A DNA stretch of 64,000 nucleotides from Siphonodentalium dalli (GCA_032622095.1 CP136063.1:216709982-216773981); one strand, 5' to 3'. Positions 14,553-31,072 are shown, counted from the stretch's first letter. Numbers and translations are program-made. The notes: generated from the sequence alone by a model not told the origin.

Positions 14553-15398
14553 TCTATTATATATTTTGAAAGATCTGTGTGTGTGTTTGTGTGTTTGAAA
14601 TCGATGGACTCGAAAACGACTAAGCCAATTTCGATGAAATTTGGTATTTTAGGGTATTTTCGGCCGGAGACGAACATAGGCATATTTATTTGTCCGTGCG
14701 AGGTCAACTTTTCACGTGCGGAGGTCAAATCTGTTTTTACGCCGTTTTGCGCTAATATATTTCAGTTCGGTGCTCACAAATCGATACGATATAGCGCGAA
14801 TAATAAATTGCCAGTCATATAATTTGCACGGTTAGAATCTGTGTGGCTTCATCTTTCCAACGATATATAATATGTATGTATCCGTTTTAGTTATCTGCCT
14901 CAATTATTAGGTACAAGTGGTGCGATCTTTTATCAGGATAAAATCAATGCGTAAATTCTATGACGTCGTCAGAGGTCATAAAGTTAGATTACGTTAACTC
15001 TCACCCTGCCGATGCATTTGACTGTGTCGCGTTAACTCATCACCGGCCGAGGTATCCGCAAATGACATTGGGCTATATATCTCGGAAACGGGTGTAGCTA
15101 TCGACTTGAAATTTGGTATGTGAATGTATCTTGCCCCGGATACGAATTTTATCGGGTCGCCGAGCACGTGCGACGCCAGCTTCGCGCATGCGCAGACGAG
15201 ATCTCGGAAACGGGTTGAGATATTGACTTTAAATTTGGTATGTGAATGTATCTTGCCCCGGAAACGAATTTTATCGGGTCGCCGAGCACGTGCGACACCA
15301 GCTTCGCGCATGCGCAGACCAGATCTAGGAAACGGGTGGAGCAATCGACTTGAAATTTGGTTTTTGAATAGCCCGGACGAAGTCGGGTCACCTTCTAG
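14553..15398 (+). mobile_element. Non-autonomous Helitron-like element, first of a head-to-tail pair
   Basis: It begins TCTATTATATATTTTGAAAG after a host A and ends CTTCTAG. Starting 11 nt before the CTAG end, going upstream, is a short hairpin, CCCGGACGAAGTCGGG (CCCG/CGGG plus AC/GT pairs around a GAA loop). A TC start, CTRR end, subterminal 3' hairpin and absence of TIRs are the defining Helitron features. It is 846 bp and has no Rep/helicase frame. The first ~480 bp match the following element closely; the 3' half differs and carries a 122-bp tandem repeat. Confidence 0.87.
15084..15360 (+). repeat. 122-bp tandem repeat inside the first Helitron
   Basis: GGAAACGGG recurs at about 15084, 15206 and 15328, each time followed by a TCGACTTGAAATTTGGT-like stretch. 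The unit contains ATCGGGTCGCCGAGCACGTG and TTCGCGCATGCGCAGAC. It is more GC- and CpG-rich than the surroundings. Two full units and a partial third are present. Confidence 0.9.
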
Positions 15399-16315
15399 TC
15401 TATTATATTTGAAAGATCTGTGTGTGTGTGTGTTTGTGTGTGTCTAATCGATGGACTCGAAAACGACTAAGCCAATTTCGATGAAATTTGGTATTTTAGG
15501 GTATTTTCGGCCGGCGACGAACATAGGCATATTTATTTGTCCGTGCGAGGTCAACTTTTCACGTGCCGAGGTCAAATCTGTTTTCACGCCGTTTTGCGCT
15601 AATATATTTCAGTTCGGTGCTCACAAATCGATTCGATATAGCGCGAATAATAAATTGCCAGTCATATAATTTGCACAGTTAGAATCTGTGTGGCTTCATC
15701 TTTCCAACGATATATAATATGTATGTATCCGTTTTAGTTATCTGCCTCAATTATTAAGAAGAAGTGGTACGATCTTTTATCAGGATAAAAACAATGCGTA
15801 ACTTCTATGACGTCGTTAGAGGTCATAAAGTTAGATCACGTTAACTCTCACCCGGCCGATGCATTTGACTGTTTCAGACGTCTTGGCGATATCTCGGGCA
15901 CCGATGGTAATTTAGCTTTACGTTGAAACTTGATAATTAATGAGTGTGTGTATATGAGATGCGTTTATATACTTCAGTGGAAATCAAATCGGGTTAAACT
16001 GGCGGATTTTTACGGACGAAATTAATTTGATGCATAGGGTATCTCGGTATCCGCTGGGCCGATTTCCCGGTATCCGCTGGGCCGATTTCCACCATTTTTG
16101 GGGTGTTGGTGTTTGACCCCACCTGACCTTGACCTTCAAAATGGTCAATTCAAGGTCAAATCGGGTAAAACCGGATGGATTTCGACGGGTACTTTTGTCG
16201 GGTACTTTTGTTCGGGCAGTGTTTTGGACGGGTCAAATCGTGACCCCACTTGACCTTGGCCTTCAAAATAGACAATTCAAGGTCAAACCCCGGACGAAGT
16301 CGGGTCACCTTCTAG
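15399..16315 (+). mobile_element. Non-autonomous Helitron-like element, second of a head-to-tail pair
   Basis: Its TC start lies directly after the CTAG end of the first element, with no host base between them. It ends with the same CCCGGACGAAGTCGGG hairpin (16289-16304), an 11-nt spacer and CTAG at 16312-16315, followed by host T. It is 917 bp and does not code for Rep/helicase. Its 5' ~480 bp are near-identical to the first element. Its 3' part has its own short repeats: a GGTATCTCGGTATCCGCTGG-like duplication near 16038-16090, and two copies of a TTGACCTTG..TTCAAAAT block near 16120-16158 and 16245-16286. Confidence 0.87.
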
Positions 16316-16319
16316 TATA

Positions 16320-17945
16320 TATATAAAAGTAAAACCTAAGATGGTTGCCGGCGGCTATGTTTTCCAATAAAATTCAAAAACATTTGATAGCTTTAGTCAT
16401 CCAAATAGTAAAATCCAAGATGGCTGCCGGCGACCATGTTTTTTGGCCAAATAAAGCCCAAAATTACTCGTTCCTATTTACATGTCAATATTAACATCCA
16501 TGACAAATTTCATGATGATCAGACAAACAGTACGACCTGTAGACCGTGCTAATAGATTTAATTTTGAAATCCAAGATGGCTCTGGAGGCCATGTTTTTTG
16601 TCTAAATGACCCCAAAATGACTTTAATATTCTCATCTACATTCCAATTTCAACAGCCAGGACAAATTTCATTATGATGAGACTAAAGCTACAACCTGTCG
16701 TACAATTAGTCGTACAAAGAGTAAAATCCAAGATAGCTGCATGCTGGCAGCCATGTTTTTTGGCCGAATGACCCCAAAATGACTCGTTCCCATCTACATG
16801 ACACTGTTAACATTCACGACAAATTTTATGATGATCCGACCAAAGGTACGACCTGTAACCTGTGCCAAAGGGTTTAGTCATGCAAAGAGTAAAATCAAAG
16901 ATGGTTGCCGGCGGCCATGCCAAATTTCATGATGATCTGATGAGCAGTACGACATGTATGATCTGATGAACAGTACGACATGTAGCCCGTGCTAATGGAT
17001 CGAATTTTGAAATCCAAGATGGCCACTGGCGACCATGTTTTTTGTCCGAATGACCCCAAAATGACTCGTTCCCATCTACATTCCAATTTCAACAGCCATG
17101 ACAAATTTTATGATGATCAGACTAAAGGTACAACCTGTAGCCCTTGCTAAAGGATTTAGTCATACAAAGAGTAAAATCCAAAATGGCTGCTGGCGGCCAT
17201 GTTTTTGGCCGAATGACCCCAAAATGACTCGTTTCCCATCTACATGTCACTGTTAACATCCATGACAAATTTTATGATGATCAGACTAAAAGTACGACCT
17301 GTAGCCCGTGCTAAAGAATTTAGTCATACAAAGAGTAAAAACCAAGATGGCTGCTGGTGGCCATGTTTTTGTGCCGAATGACCCCAAAGTTACTCGTTCC
17401 CATCTACGGTATATGTTAATATTAACATCCACGACAAATTTCATGATGATCAGATGAACAGTACGATATGTAGCCCGTGCTAATGGATTGAATTTTGAAA
17501 TCCAAGATGGCCACTGGCGGCCATGTTTTTTGTCCGAATCATCCCAAAATTACTCGTTCCCATCAACATTCCAATTTCAACAGCCATGACAAATTTTATG
17601 ATGATCAGACTAAAGGTACGACATGTAGCCCGTGCTAAAGAATTTATTCATACGAAGAGTAAAATCCAAGATGGCTGCTGGCGGCCATGTTTTTGTGCCG
17701 AATAACCCCAAAATTACTCGTTCCCATTTACATGTCAATATTAACATCCGTGACAAATTTCATGATGATCAGACGAACAGTACGGCCTGTAGCCTGTGCT
17801 AATGGATTGGACTTTGAAATCCAAGATGGCTGCTAGTGGCCATGTTTTTTTTCGAATGACCCCAAAATGAATCATTCCAGTCTAAATGTTGATGTCAACA
17901 GCTATGACAAATTTCATAATGATCTGAACAAAGGTACGACCTGTA
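16320..17945 (+). repeat. Diverged monomer array of copy B
   Basis: About ten ~165-bp monomers of the 1-10 kb family, in the orientation of 8330-10130. A few are rearranged; near 16905-16990 a partial duplication repeats GATCTGATGAACAGTACGAC. They lead into the element's right end at 17950-18036. Confidence 0.92.
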
Positions 17946-18044
17946 GCCTGTATTGTTGACAAATCATGCACACACGGACGACGGTCGACAAAGCCATGGC
18001 AATAGCTCAAACTTTACAAAGTAAAGTTCAGCTAAAAATGACTG

Positions 18045-18165
18045 TAGGAAAAAAATATACAGGGCCCTGCCAGGAAAAAATGTGTAAGCCGGGCTGCTAA
18101 ACCACCCACAAACCCCCGCCTAGTGTTCAGAATCAGAAAAAATTGCAGACCCCACCCTGCTTAAA
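18045..18165 (+). repeat. Dispersed repeat, copy 1 (inverted relative at 48105-48225)
   Basis: A stretch with ATATACAGGGCCCTGCCAGG, AAGCCGGGCTGCTAAACCAC, CGCCTAGTGTTC and GCAGACCCCACCC reappears as an imperfect reverse complement at 48105-48225 (for example GGGGTCTGCAAATG and GAACACTAGGCGGG). I cannot define its termini or class. Confidence 0.7.
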
Positions 18166-18172
18166 CGCAATC

Positions 18173-18676
18173 AATTGCGCTTAAAGGTACTCAACCCGTA
18201 AAAACTCCTCTCAATAACTATTTCAATGGCTTCAGGGGTCAAAAATATTTGATTCGAGTCGAGGAAGTCACCCATCAAAGCTCAGATTTGTTAGATATCG
18301 ATTTTAGAAATCTATTATTTTTCATTATCGGGAATTCTTTCTGGCCCAGAAGAAAGTCATAAATTCGTTATTATTACCCACTTGATTATAGAGTTATCCA
18401 TCCTTGCCTGTTTGAATAGAATTTTGGCGTAACATCTCGAGCATGTTACCAAATTGACGGCAGTTATTGGTACCCATCTCGAGAACATAAGAATTTTCAA
18501 AAATCAATATCTAATAACTCTGAGCTTTGTTTGATGGGTTCCTCGACTCGAATCAAATATTTTTTACCCCCAAAGCCAAAGAAATAGTAATATAGGACCC
18601 TCTGATCGGATTGTTGTTGTTGGAATCTGTTGAGATGGGGACCCTCTTTACGGGTTGAGTACCTTTAAGCGCAATT
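18173..18676. mobile_element. Palindromic (foldback-type) MITE, ~500 bp
   Basis: The ends are AATTGCGCTTAAAGGTACTC and its reverse complement (near 18657-18676). The inverted arms stay recognisable for 100 bp or more: ATTTGATTCGAGTCGAGG with CTCAGATTTGTTAGATATCG on the left is matched by CTCGACTCGAATCAAAT near 18540 on the right. The centre (about 18320-18490) is less symmetrical. It has no coding capacity. A target-site duplication is not clear. Confidence 0.8.
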
Positions 18677-19854
18677 CCTTATTAGATGTGAATTTTGCCT
18701 CCTACATGTATATGTTCATCGCTTTTTGAGACCCCCACCCACTATACTAGGCACTAGGCCTTTTGCCAGTATTTTAGCTGGGCACTTTGCAATGAAATCA
18801 CAGGGGTCCAGATTTTTAAAAATGAAAATAACAATGTCACAGATATGAGAGGCCTTTGTCACATATTATTATTTATCTTTGCTTTATGGTGGGCCTATAT
18901 AGACTTTAATGATGTAGGCTATTCAGGCCTGTGCCATTTAAAATTAATCCATGGTGATCAGCCGGGGGAATCATGAATTTTTTTATTTGCGCTAAAGCCT
19001 TAATGGAAGTTTTAAACGCAAATAATTTGCGCTTTAAGAGTAATATGATCTATTTGCGCTTGAGAAAAAAATTATTTGCGCTGAAGCATAACTGATTTGC
19101 ATTTAAGCACAAATGATTTGTTCTTAAGCGCAAATGGTTTGCACTTGAGCACAAGTGACAGACTAACAAGTCCCAAAATTAATCATTTAAATTATTTAAT
19201 GGCATGAACAGTGATTTTCAGTAAAGACACCAGCTTCTACAATTCATTAGGATGGGGTCTGTTGTGACAGTCAGGCAGGGACGTGCTGTCTGGGGGATGT
19301 CTCTGTTGGGGTGGGAGAGTGTCTGTGTCCATCTTGGGGAAATTCCTGTGTGAAATTTCCATCTGTTTTGGCAACTGTTTTGGCAACATTTTTTACCAAA
19401 GTTGGGGGGGGGGGGTGAGACACACTGAAACAATAACTGCATCAATGAATCATTTACAAATTTAGAATTCCATATGATAATTGATATTTTCCATTTGCCA
19501 TTTTGGCATGAAAATCATTGAAATGATGATGAAATTTCCTACTAATTCAGGCTATGCCTATGGTTCTTTAGTTTCCCCAACCAATCAGTTTCCCCAAATT
19601 TTATTTTGTTGACACATTCATACAACTGAATTAATTTAATGTTTATTTATAATCATATGTTGTCACAATACCGCCCAATCACAAATTCACAACATATTGG
19701 GTTGTTTATATTTTCTCCATAGTTAACCTCAGTCATCTTTTTCTGGTTTTGCGCATGGGTCGAATTGTCAGTCCGAAGTGTTTTGGACGGATACCACACT
19801 ATGGCCAAATTGGTCGACCATCTGGTATGTGGTATGTAGGGTGTATCAAAGTAA
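18677..19854. other. Spacer with short (TTTGCGCTT)-type repeats and no recognised gene
   Basis: From about 18990 to 19160 the words TTTGCGCTTAAG, GCGCAAATAATTTG and variants recur every 25-35 bp, forming a very degenerate short tandem repeat. Similar words end the MITE at 18173-18676 and recur near 63300-63560. A G-tract lies near 19404-19413. I see no gene; the overlapping open frames at 19218-19465 on both strands have no recognisable content. Confidence 0.55.
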
Positions 19855-20437
19855 TTAATGATGTAAAGAGTAAAATCCAATATGGCTGCGGACGACCATG
19901 TTTTTTTGGGTAAATGACCCCAAAATGACTCGTTCCCATCTAGAGGTCACCCCGATGATCCATATGAAGTTTGGTGACGATCAAATCAGGGATGTGGTCT
20001 GTAGGATATGTCAAATGATTTATGGCTGACAGTGGACACGTTTTAGGGCCAAATGACCCTCAAATGACTCGTTCCTAACTACGTCCCAATGTCAACAGCC
20101 ATGAGAAATTTCATTGATGGTCCAACTAAAGGTACGACCTGCAGTCCGTGCCAAAGGATTTAGTCATGCGAAGAGTAAAATCCAAGATGGCTTCTGGCGG
20201 CCAGAATATTTGGCCGAATGACCTATTGAAAGTGTCAATGACACTGTAGCTCAACTTAGGTAGGGGAATAATTTAATGGTTGACAACAGATGGGTCTGCA
20301 GCACATGCAAATAGATTTTGTAGAAATATTTAGTGATACAAAGAGTAAAAACCAAACTGGCCATTGGCGGCAATATTTTTTTTGCCGAATGACCCCAAAA
20401 TGACGAGTTCCCATCTAGGCCACCCTGATACTCAATA
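19855..20437 (+). repeat. Diverged monomers plus a left terminus of the monomer-carrying element (copy C)
   Basis: Two to three old monomers run from 19855 to 20222 (AGAGTAAAATCCAATATGG, CCCCAAAATGACTCGTTCCC). At 20230 the left terminus GTGTCAATGACACTG-TAGCTCAACTT begins a new copy, which continues with a further monomer. Copy C is broken by the hAT-like insertion at 20438-20971 and resumes at 20980-21035. Confidence 0.8.
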
Positions 20438-20971
20438 CAAGGATGGATCCAGGGCTCTTTTGATACCTGTTACAGGTTTGGGCGCCCAAACTCTGGTTGC
20501 CTAAATGTCCCCAAATTGCAAGTGGATAGTTTTATTAAAGCTGAATTTTCTATATTTTGAAGGAAATCTTCTATTATAATTCAACAACATGCAATGCAAA
20601 TCATCAATATACAGTTGATATAGAGCCTTTATTTGCTTAATCAAGTGTCCAGTGAGAAATAATTTAACCCTTTCATGACTGGGGCTTCTTGAAATTTTGC
20701 AAAAATCCTGTGCCAATACATTCTCTTATATAAATGAGTCTCCCATCTAAGGAGCCTCGTATATATAATATAATACATTGGCCTTTATCTTGACCTTGTA
20801 AGCCAGTGCATTTTCTTATGCGGGATTTTTAATGCTGCACCTAAGGGAGGGGGCGACCCCCCCCCCCTCCCGTACCCACCCCCATCTCGGGCCAACGGCC
20901 CTCGGGATATGCCTTCGGCATATCATGGTCCCAAAACAGGTGTCCCCAAAAAATCCCTGGATCCATCCCTG
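20438..20971. mobile_element. hAT-like non-autonomous transposon with 8-bp TSD
   Basis: The direct repeat ACTCAATA flanks the element at 20430-20437 and 20972-20979. The ends are CAAGGATGGATCCAGGG and, inverted, CAGGGATGGATCCAGGG. An 8-bp duplication with CAgGG-type ends points to the hAT superfamily. The flanks join into the monomer phrase ACTCAATATGAAGTTTGGTG, seen without the insertion in diverged form near 19960 (TGATCCATATGAAGTTTGGTG), which supports the boundaries. There is no transposase frame. It carries a palindromic CTCGGGATATGCC..GGCATATC stretch and the nested fragment listed next. Confidence 0.88.
20664..20815 (+). mobile_element. Fragment of a piggyBac-like MITE nested in the hAT-like element
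   Basis: TTAACCCTTTCATGACTGGGG followed by GAGTCTCCCATCTAAGGAGC and TATATAATATAATACATTGG parallels the more complete copy at 51246-51487. Only the left end is clear; the right end is lost or replaced before 20830. The class is inferred from TTAA followed by CCC. Confidence 0.62.
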
Positions 20972-21035
20972 ACTCAATATGAAGTTTGGTGATGATCAGA
21001 TCAGGGATATGGTATGTAGGGTGTGTCAAAGGATT

Positions 21036-21125
21036 TACAGTAATGCCTTAAGTAATCAACCTCTTAACTAAAGCAGAATTATGGGTAACTTTTCAGTATT
21101 TAGTCGGAAATATGGCTCATTGTGC
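21036..21125 (+). mobile_element. Half copy of a Tc1/mariner-type palindromic MITE
   Basis: TACAGTAATGCCTTAAGTAA, then CAGAATTATGGGTAACTTTTC and GTCGGAAATATGGCTCA, matches one arm of the complete 193-bp MITE at 49931-50123. The second arm is absent here. Confidence 0.78.
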
Positions 21126-21422
21126 ATTAAAAGGTATTGCATCTCATAATTCTCATTGGAATATGCCTTGAAAACAGCAATGTTTTCTCAAGATCCATGT
21201 GAACATTTGACACCTAGGTTGTTTTACATACAAAAAACACCATATGGACCGAACTTCGAAAAAAAAAGAAAAAAAAAAAATCTGTGCTAATTGAGCACTA
21301 AAAAGTGATATAACCCTTTAACAGGCTATCATTTGAATATGCCATATAACAAAAATGTATTTTCAAGATCCATTTGAAATTTTGACACTTTCAATTGTTT
21401 TCCTGACAAAAAATACCTTATG

Positions 21423-21514
21423 CCCAAAAATAAGGGTTTAATCAAGTTTATGAATGGGTATCCCAATATGATGGGATACCCATTTATAAACTTGATTAAA
21501 CCCTTATTTTTTGG
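21423..21514. repeat. Near-perfect hairpin with ~42-bp stem
   Basis: CCCAAAAATAAGGGTTTAAT at the left is mirrored by ATTAAACCCTTATTTTTTGGG at the right. The arms meet around a 6-base centre between TATCCCA and TGGGATA. I see only one mismatch and one single-base indel. With no interior, it is either a minimal palindromic MITE or a recent inverted duplication. Confidence 0.9.
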
Positions 21515-21970
21515 GACTGTATGTCCAACTGTGGTAGATTGACCTAATTTATACAGGAATTTGTAGTTATAGAACCAACTCTTTCCATGAACCCTGTGTG
21601 ATGGCTGGAGTGAATTTTTTTTCGGAATTACATCACGATACAAGGCCCAAGTGAATCTTATTTGGAATACTCACCAATGCTGACCAATGAAGTAAAAAGG
21701 CACTGTGTGACAAATATATCCTACCTTATGTGTATTTAGCTGTGCATGGTTTGTTAATTAGGCCAGCCTATTGTCATATTAGAACAGTCTCCAATAACAT
21801 ACAAGTTCTCTGCACACTGCTCTGCAGGGAACATTGTGAATTTGGCAACAGTCCAAGCAGGCTCTCTGCATGGATCACTGTGAATTTGGCAACAGTCCAA
21901 GACACATGGGGTATAATATAAACTGAACACCTGTGGCCAACTTGCTCTCCAGAAGTGGAAGGGACAGTGT

Positions 21971-22003
21971 AGTGGGGTGGGGTGGGGTGGGGTGGGGGGT
22001 GGA
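21971..22003 (+). repeat. (GGGGT)n microsatellite
   Basis: Six or so GGGGT repeats, with a slightly longer G run at the end. It is capable of G-quadruplex formation on the plus strand. Confidence 0.9.
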
Positions 22004-22592
22004 AGTTGGATTTTGAGTGTGTACGATTCACAACTTTTGTAAAAAAAAGTTAATACACATGTACCGGTAGTTGGAAATTTCATACATTATTACACTACAA
22101 CGTAAAGGTTAAAATACATGGTTACCATTGCCTGGTATCCCAACTAGTAATTATTGTCCCCATTATGATGGGGTCGGGGATCGAGTGATGGAGGTATTTT
22201 GAGGGGGTGGGAGTCACAACTGTTATAAAGAATTTTAACAGTTGGAAATTTCATACATGATTACACTAACTTTTTGTCCCCATTTATTTTACTGCTGTCT
22301 GGAATATCAATCAATTAGAACAAATTCAAGCTATATGTGGCCTATCATTCTCAAATAATTTTAATTTCAACTGAAAAACATTTTCAACAATTGGAAATTT
22401 CATTCATGGCCTGGCATTGAACACAATTTAATAATTGGAAATTGTTCATATCTGTTCGATACCCCTCCCTCACTTTAAAATTGGGGAAGGTCAATGTCGC
22501 CAAAGGGTAGAAAACGTCATATAAACCATTTTTAGCTTGTTGTCTGGTCCTCATTTCCATACATTATCTCTTCCAGTTAGATACTGCAGGCA

Positions 22593-22957
22593 ACCGGTGT
22601 ACCACGTTAAGTTCCCCCCCTGGATAAGTCACCCCGCGGGGGAACTTATCCTAGGATAAGTTCCCCCCCCGCGGGGTGACTTATCCTAGGATAAGTTCCC
22701 CCCACCCTGGATAAGTTCCCTCCCATGTATGACAAAAAAATAATTTCACTCATTTGATATCGTTTGGTCCTCAAATGGCCAGAAAAATGTTTTTTGAGAT
22801 TGAAATTTTTTTTTTATTATTTTTTATTTTAAAAAAAAAAGTGACAAATTGTTTTTATCATGCATTTGATTGTTTGTTCCTGAAATGGCCATTTTTTTTT
22901 TTTTTTTTAAATAAATTTTTTTTTTTTTATAAATGTCCAGGCTTGGATATTCCCCAC
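22593..22957 (+). repeat. Left terminal arm, with GGATAAGTT palindromes
   Basis: It opens with ACCGGTGTACC, then nested palindromes built from GGATAAGTTCCCCCC and GGGGGAACTTATCC. The longest is centred on CCTAGG near 22652 (22631-22677). Then come the AAATGGCCAGAAAAATG stretch, A/T homopolymers, and TGTCCAGGCTTGGATATTCC leading into the array. Where this arm has GGATAAGTT, the right arm has GGATATCTT. Confidence 0.85.
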
Positions 22958-23992
22958 CCCCCACCCATCACCTACATGACAAATAAAAATCAACTTATGA
23001 TTTTATCGCTTATTTTGCTTTATATATTCATGAAACAGCGAGAAATTAACTTCTTCTGACAACAAGTTGTTTGAGTCAGGGTTTGGGGTGGGGGGGGAAG
23101 ATGTCGTGGTCAGGATATCTCCCCCCCCCCCCCCCCACCCAGCACCTTCATGACAAAAAAAAATAATCTTATGGTTTTATCGCTCGTTTTGCTTTATATA
23201 GTCATGAAACAGCGAGAAATTAACTTCTTCTGACAACAAGTTGTTTGAGTCAGGGTTTGGGGTGGGGGGGAAATGTCCAGGTCAGGATATCTTCTCCCCC
23301 ACCCAGCACCTACATGACAAAAAAATAATCTTCTGGTTTTATCGCTTGTTTTGCTTTATATAGTCATGAAACAGCGAGAAATTAACTTCTTCTGAGAACA
23401 AGTTGTTTGAGTCAGGGTTTGGGGTGGGAGGGGGGAAGATATCCAGGTCAGGATATTTCCCCCCCCCCCCCACCCAGCACCTACATGACAAAAAAATAAT
23501 CTTATGGTTTTATCGCTTGTTTTGCTTTATATAGTCTTGAAACAGCGAGAAATTAACTTCTTCTGAGAACAAGTTGTTTGAGTCAGGGTTTGGGGTGGGG
23601 GGGGGGGGGGGGGGGGAAGATGTCCAGGTCAGGATATCTTCCCCCCCCACCCAGCACCTACATGACAAAAAAATAATCTTATGGTTTTATCGCTTGTTTT
23701 GCTTTATCTAGTCATGAAACGGCGAGAAATTAACTTCTTCTGAGAAAAAGTGTTTTGAGTCAGGGTTTGGGGTGGGGGGAAGATGTCCAGGTCAGGATAT
23801 CTTCCCCCCCCCCACCTACATGACAAAACAATCATCTTATGGTTTTATCGCTTGTTTTGCTTTATCTAGTCATGAAACGGCGAGAAATTAACTTCTTCTG
23901 AGAAAAAGTTTTTAGAGTCAGGGTTTGGGGTGGGGGGGGGGGGGAGATGTCCAGGTAGGTCAGGATATCCACCCCCACCCGCCACCTACATG
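22958..23992 (+). repeat. Left block of the G/C-tract array (6 units)
   Basis: GAGTCAGGGTTTGGGG recurs near 23074, 23250, 23411, 23581, 23757 and 23919, in steps of 161-176 bp. Each unit runs TTTTATCGCTTGTTTTGCTT, CAGCGAGAAATTAACTTCTT, a G-tract, GATGTCCAGGTCAGGATATC, a C-tract and CACCTACATGACAAAAA. The orientation flips at about 23992. Confidence 0.95.
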
Positions 23993-30094
<6,102 letters not shown>

Positions 30095-30379
30095 GGTGGT
30101 GGAATATTATCCAAGCCTGGACATTTGAAAGAAGAAAAAAAGACAATAAAATTCGTGAAAACAATAATTTTGTCAAAATCAAAAATCAAAAAAAATTTAA
30201 TCTCAAAAAACATTTTTCTGGCCATTTCAGAACCTAACGATATCAAATGAGTGAAATAATTTTTTAGTCGTACATGGGGGGGAAGATATCCAGGGGTGGG
30301 GGGTAAGATATCCTAGGATATCTTCCCCCCCGGGGGGGAAGATATCCAGGGGGGGGGGGAGATATCCTGTTACACCGGT
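30095..30379 (-). repeat. Right terminal arm, with GGATATCTT palindromes
   Basis: This is the inverted partner of 22593-22957. It contains two overlapping perfect palindromes: AAGATATCCTAGGATATCTT (30305-30324) and a 32-bp one centred between 7 C and 7 G (30317-30348). It ends with GGATATCTC-type sequence and TACACCGGT. Confidence 0.85.
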
Positions 30380-30569
30380 ACATTTTTCCTCCACTAGGGC
30401 ATTTTGTAACACCTTTACAAATGTTACAAGTGTTACAATATGCATATTCTTGGCATCGATCTTACTTCATATGATTTCTGAGATACCAGAGATACTATAA
30501 ACAGTGCCCACATATATCACAAACTGTCTTACTTAAAGAGACCAGAGGGAGCATTTAGACTTTAGAGGG

Positions 30570-31072
30570 GGTATGAGTCCAAGTCTGCAAATATTTAGTG
30601 TGTCTGTCATTTGCAGAATGAGCCCCCCCCCCCCCCCCCCCCCCCCCAGAGGGTGAATTTATTGATACTATCTCACATAGTGGGCTTATAAGCATCACCA
30701 AACTCACCCTTCGGGAACCTCATTCTGCTTAGGCCTCAACTACTATTAGAAACCTAGGATCAGATTGAAATTCCCTAGTTGAAGTTGGTCATGTTCCCCC
30801 AAATTAGTCGCCTCAATTACGAATTTTATCTTCTGGAAATTTATAGGGGAAATAAAAACTTCTCACAAGGGAAAACGTAATTAAAAACAATGTTAACTTG
30901 AGACTAAAGATACCTTCCAGAAGATGATGGCTAAGCAGATGAGGTATCCAGATGGTGAATTTTGTGATGCTAGCCTACTTTGTGGGATAGCATCACTAAA
31001 TTCACCCTCTGGGGACCTACATGTAATTCTGCAAATGACAGCCACACTGTGCAGGCTTGTATGATCGAGTCA
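30570..31072. mobile_element. Palindromic MITE-like inverted repeat
   Basis: Arms of ~140 bp: GTGTCTGTCATTTGCAGAAT, CCAGAGGGTGAATTTA and CACATAGTGGGCTTATAAGC on the left are mirrored near 30945-31055 (ATTCTGCAAATGACAGCCAC, AAATTCACCCTCTGGGG, CTACTTTGTGGGATAGC). Identity looks like 75-85%. The spacer is 30740-30930. A 35-C run (30623-30657) sits in the left arm only. Confidence 0.8.

Larger units (their letters stand above)
14437..18040 (+). mobile_element. Monomer-carrying non-autonomous DNA element, copy B, split by Helitrons
   Basis: The left end reads GTGTCAATGACACTG then TAGCTCAACTT. It is followed by a ~100-bp segment that is the reverse complement of the linker in the 1.7-kb satellite (for example 1200-1275). 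The right end has the GACGAC tract, CCATGGCAATAGCTCAAACT and a terminus near 18036. Between them lie diverged monomers (16320-17945), interrupted at 14553-16315 by two Helitron-like elements. This copy shows how the satellite monomers sit inside an element with defined ends. No open frame for a transposase is visible, so it would depend on proteins made elsewhere. Confidence 0.72.
21126..22592. other. Spacer with a hairpin, a GGGGT microsatellite and degenerate repeats
   Basis: No gene is recognised. A degenerate direct repeat recurs near 22035-22085, 22215-22260, 22370-22405 and 22430-22445, with words CACAACTTTTGTAAA, AGTTGGAAATTTCATACAT and ATTACACTA. Short open frames near 21730-22083 lie over simple sequence and are not convincing. 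Confidence 0.55.

Noticed and set aside
20501-21029. Minus-strand open frames around 20.5-21.0 kb
   Set aside because: They span the hAT-like MITE and its flanks; the codons have no family resemblance.
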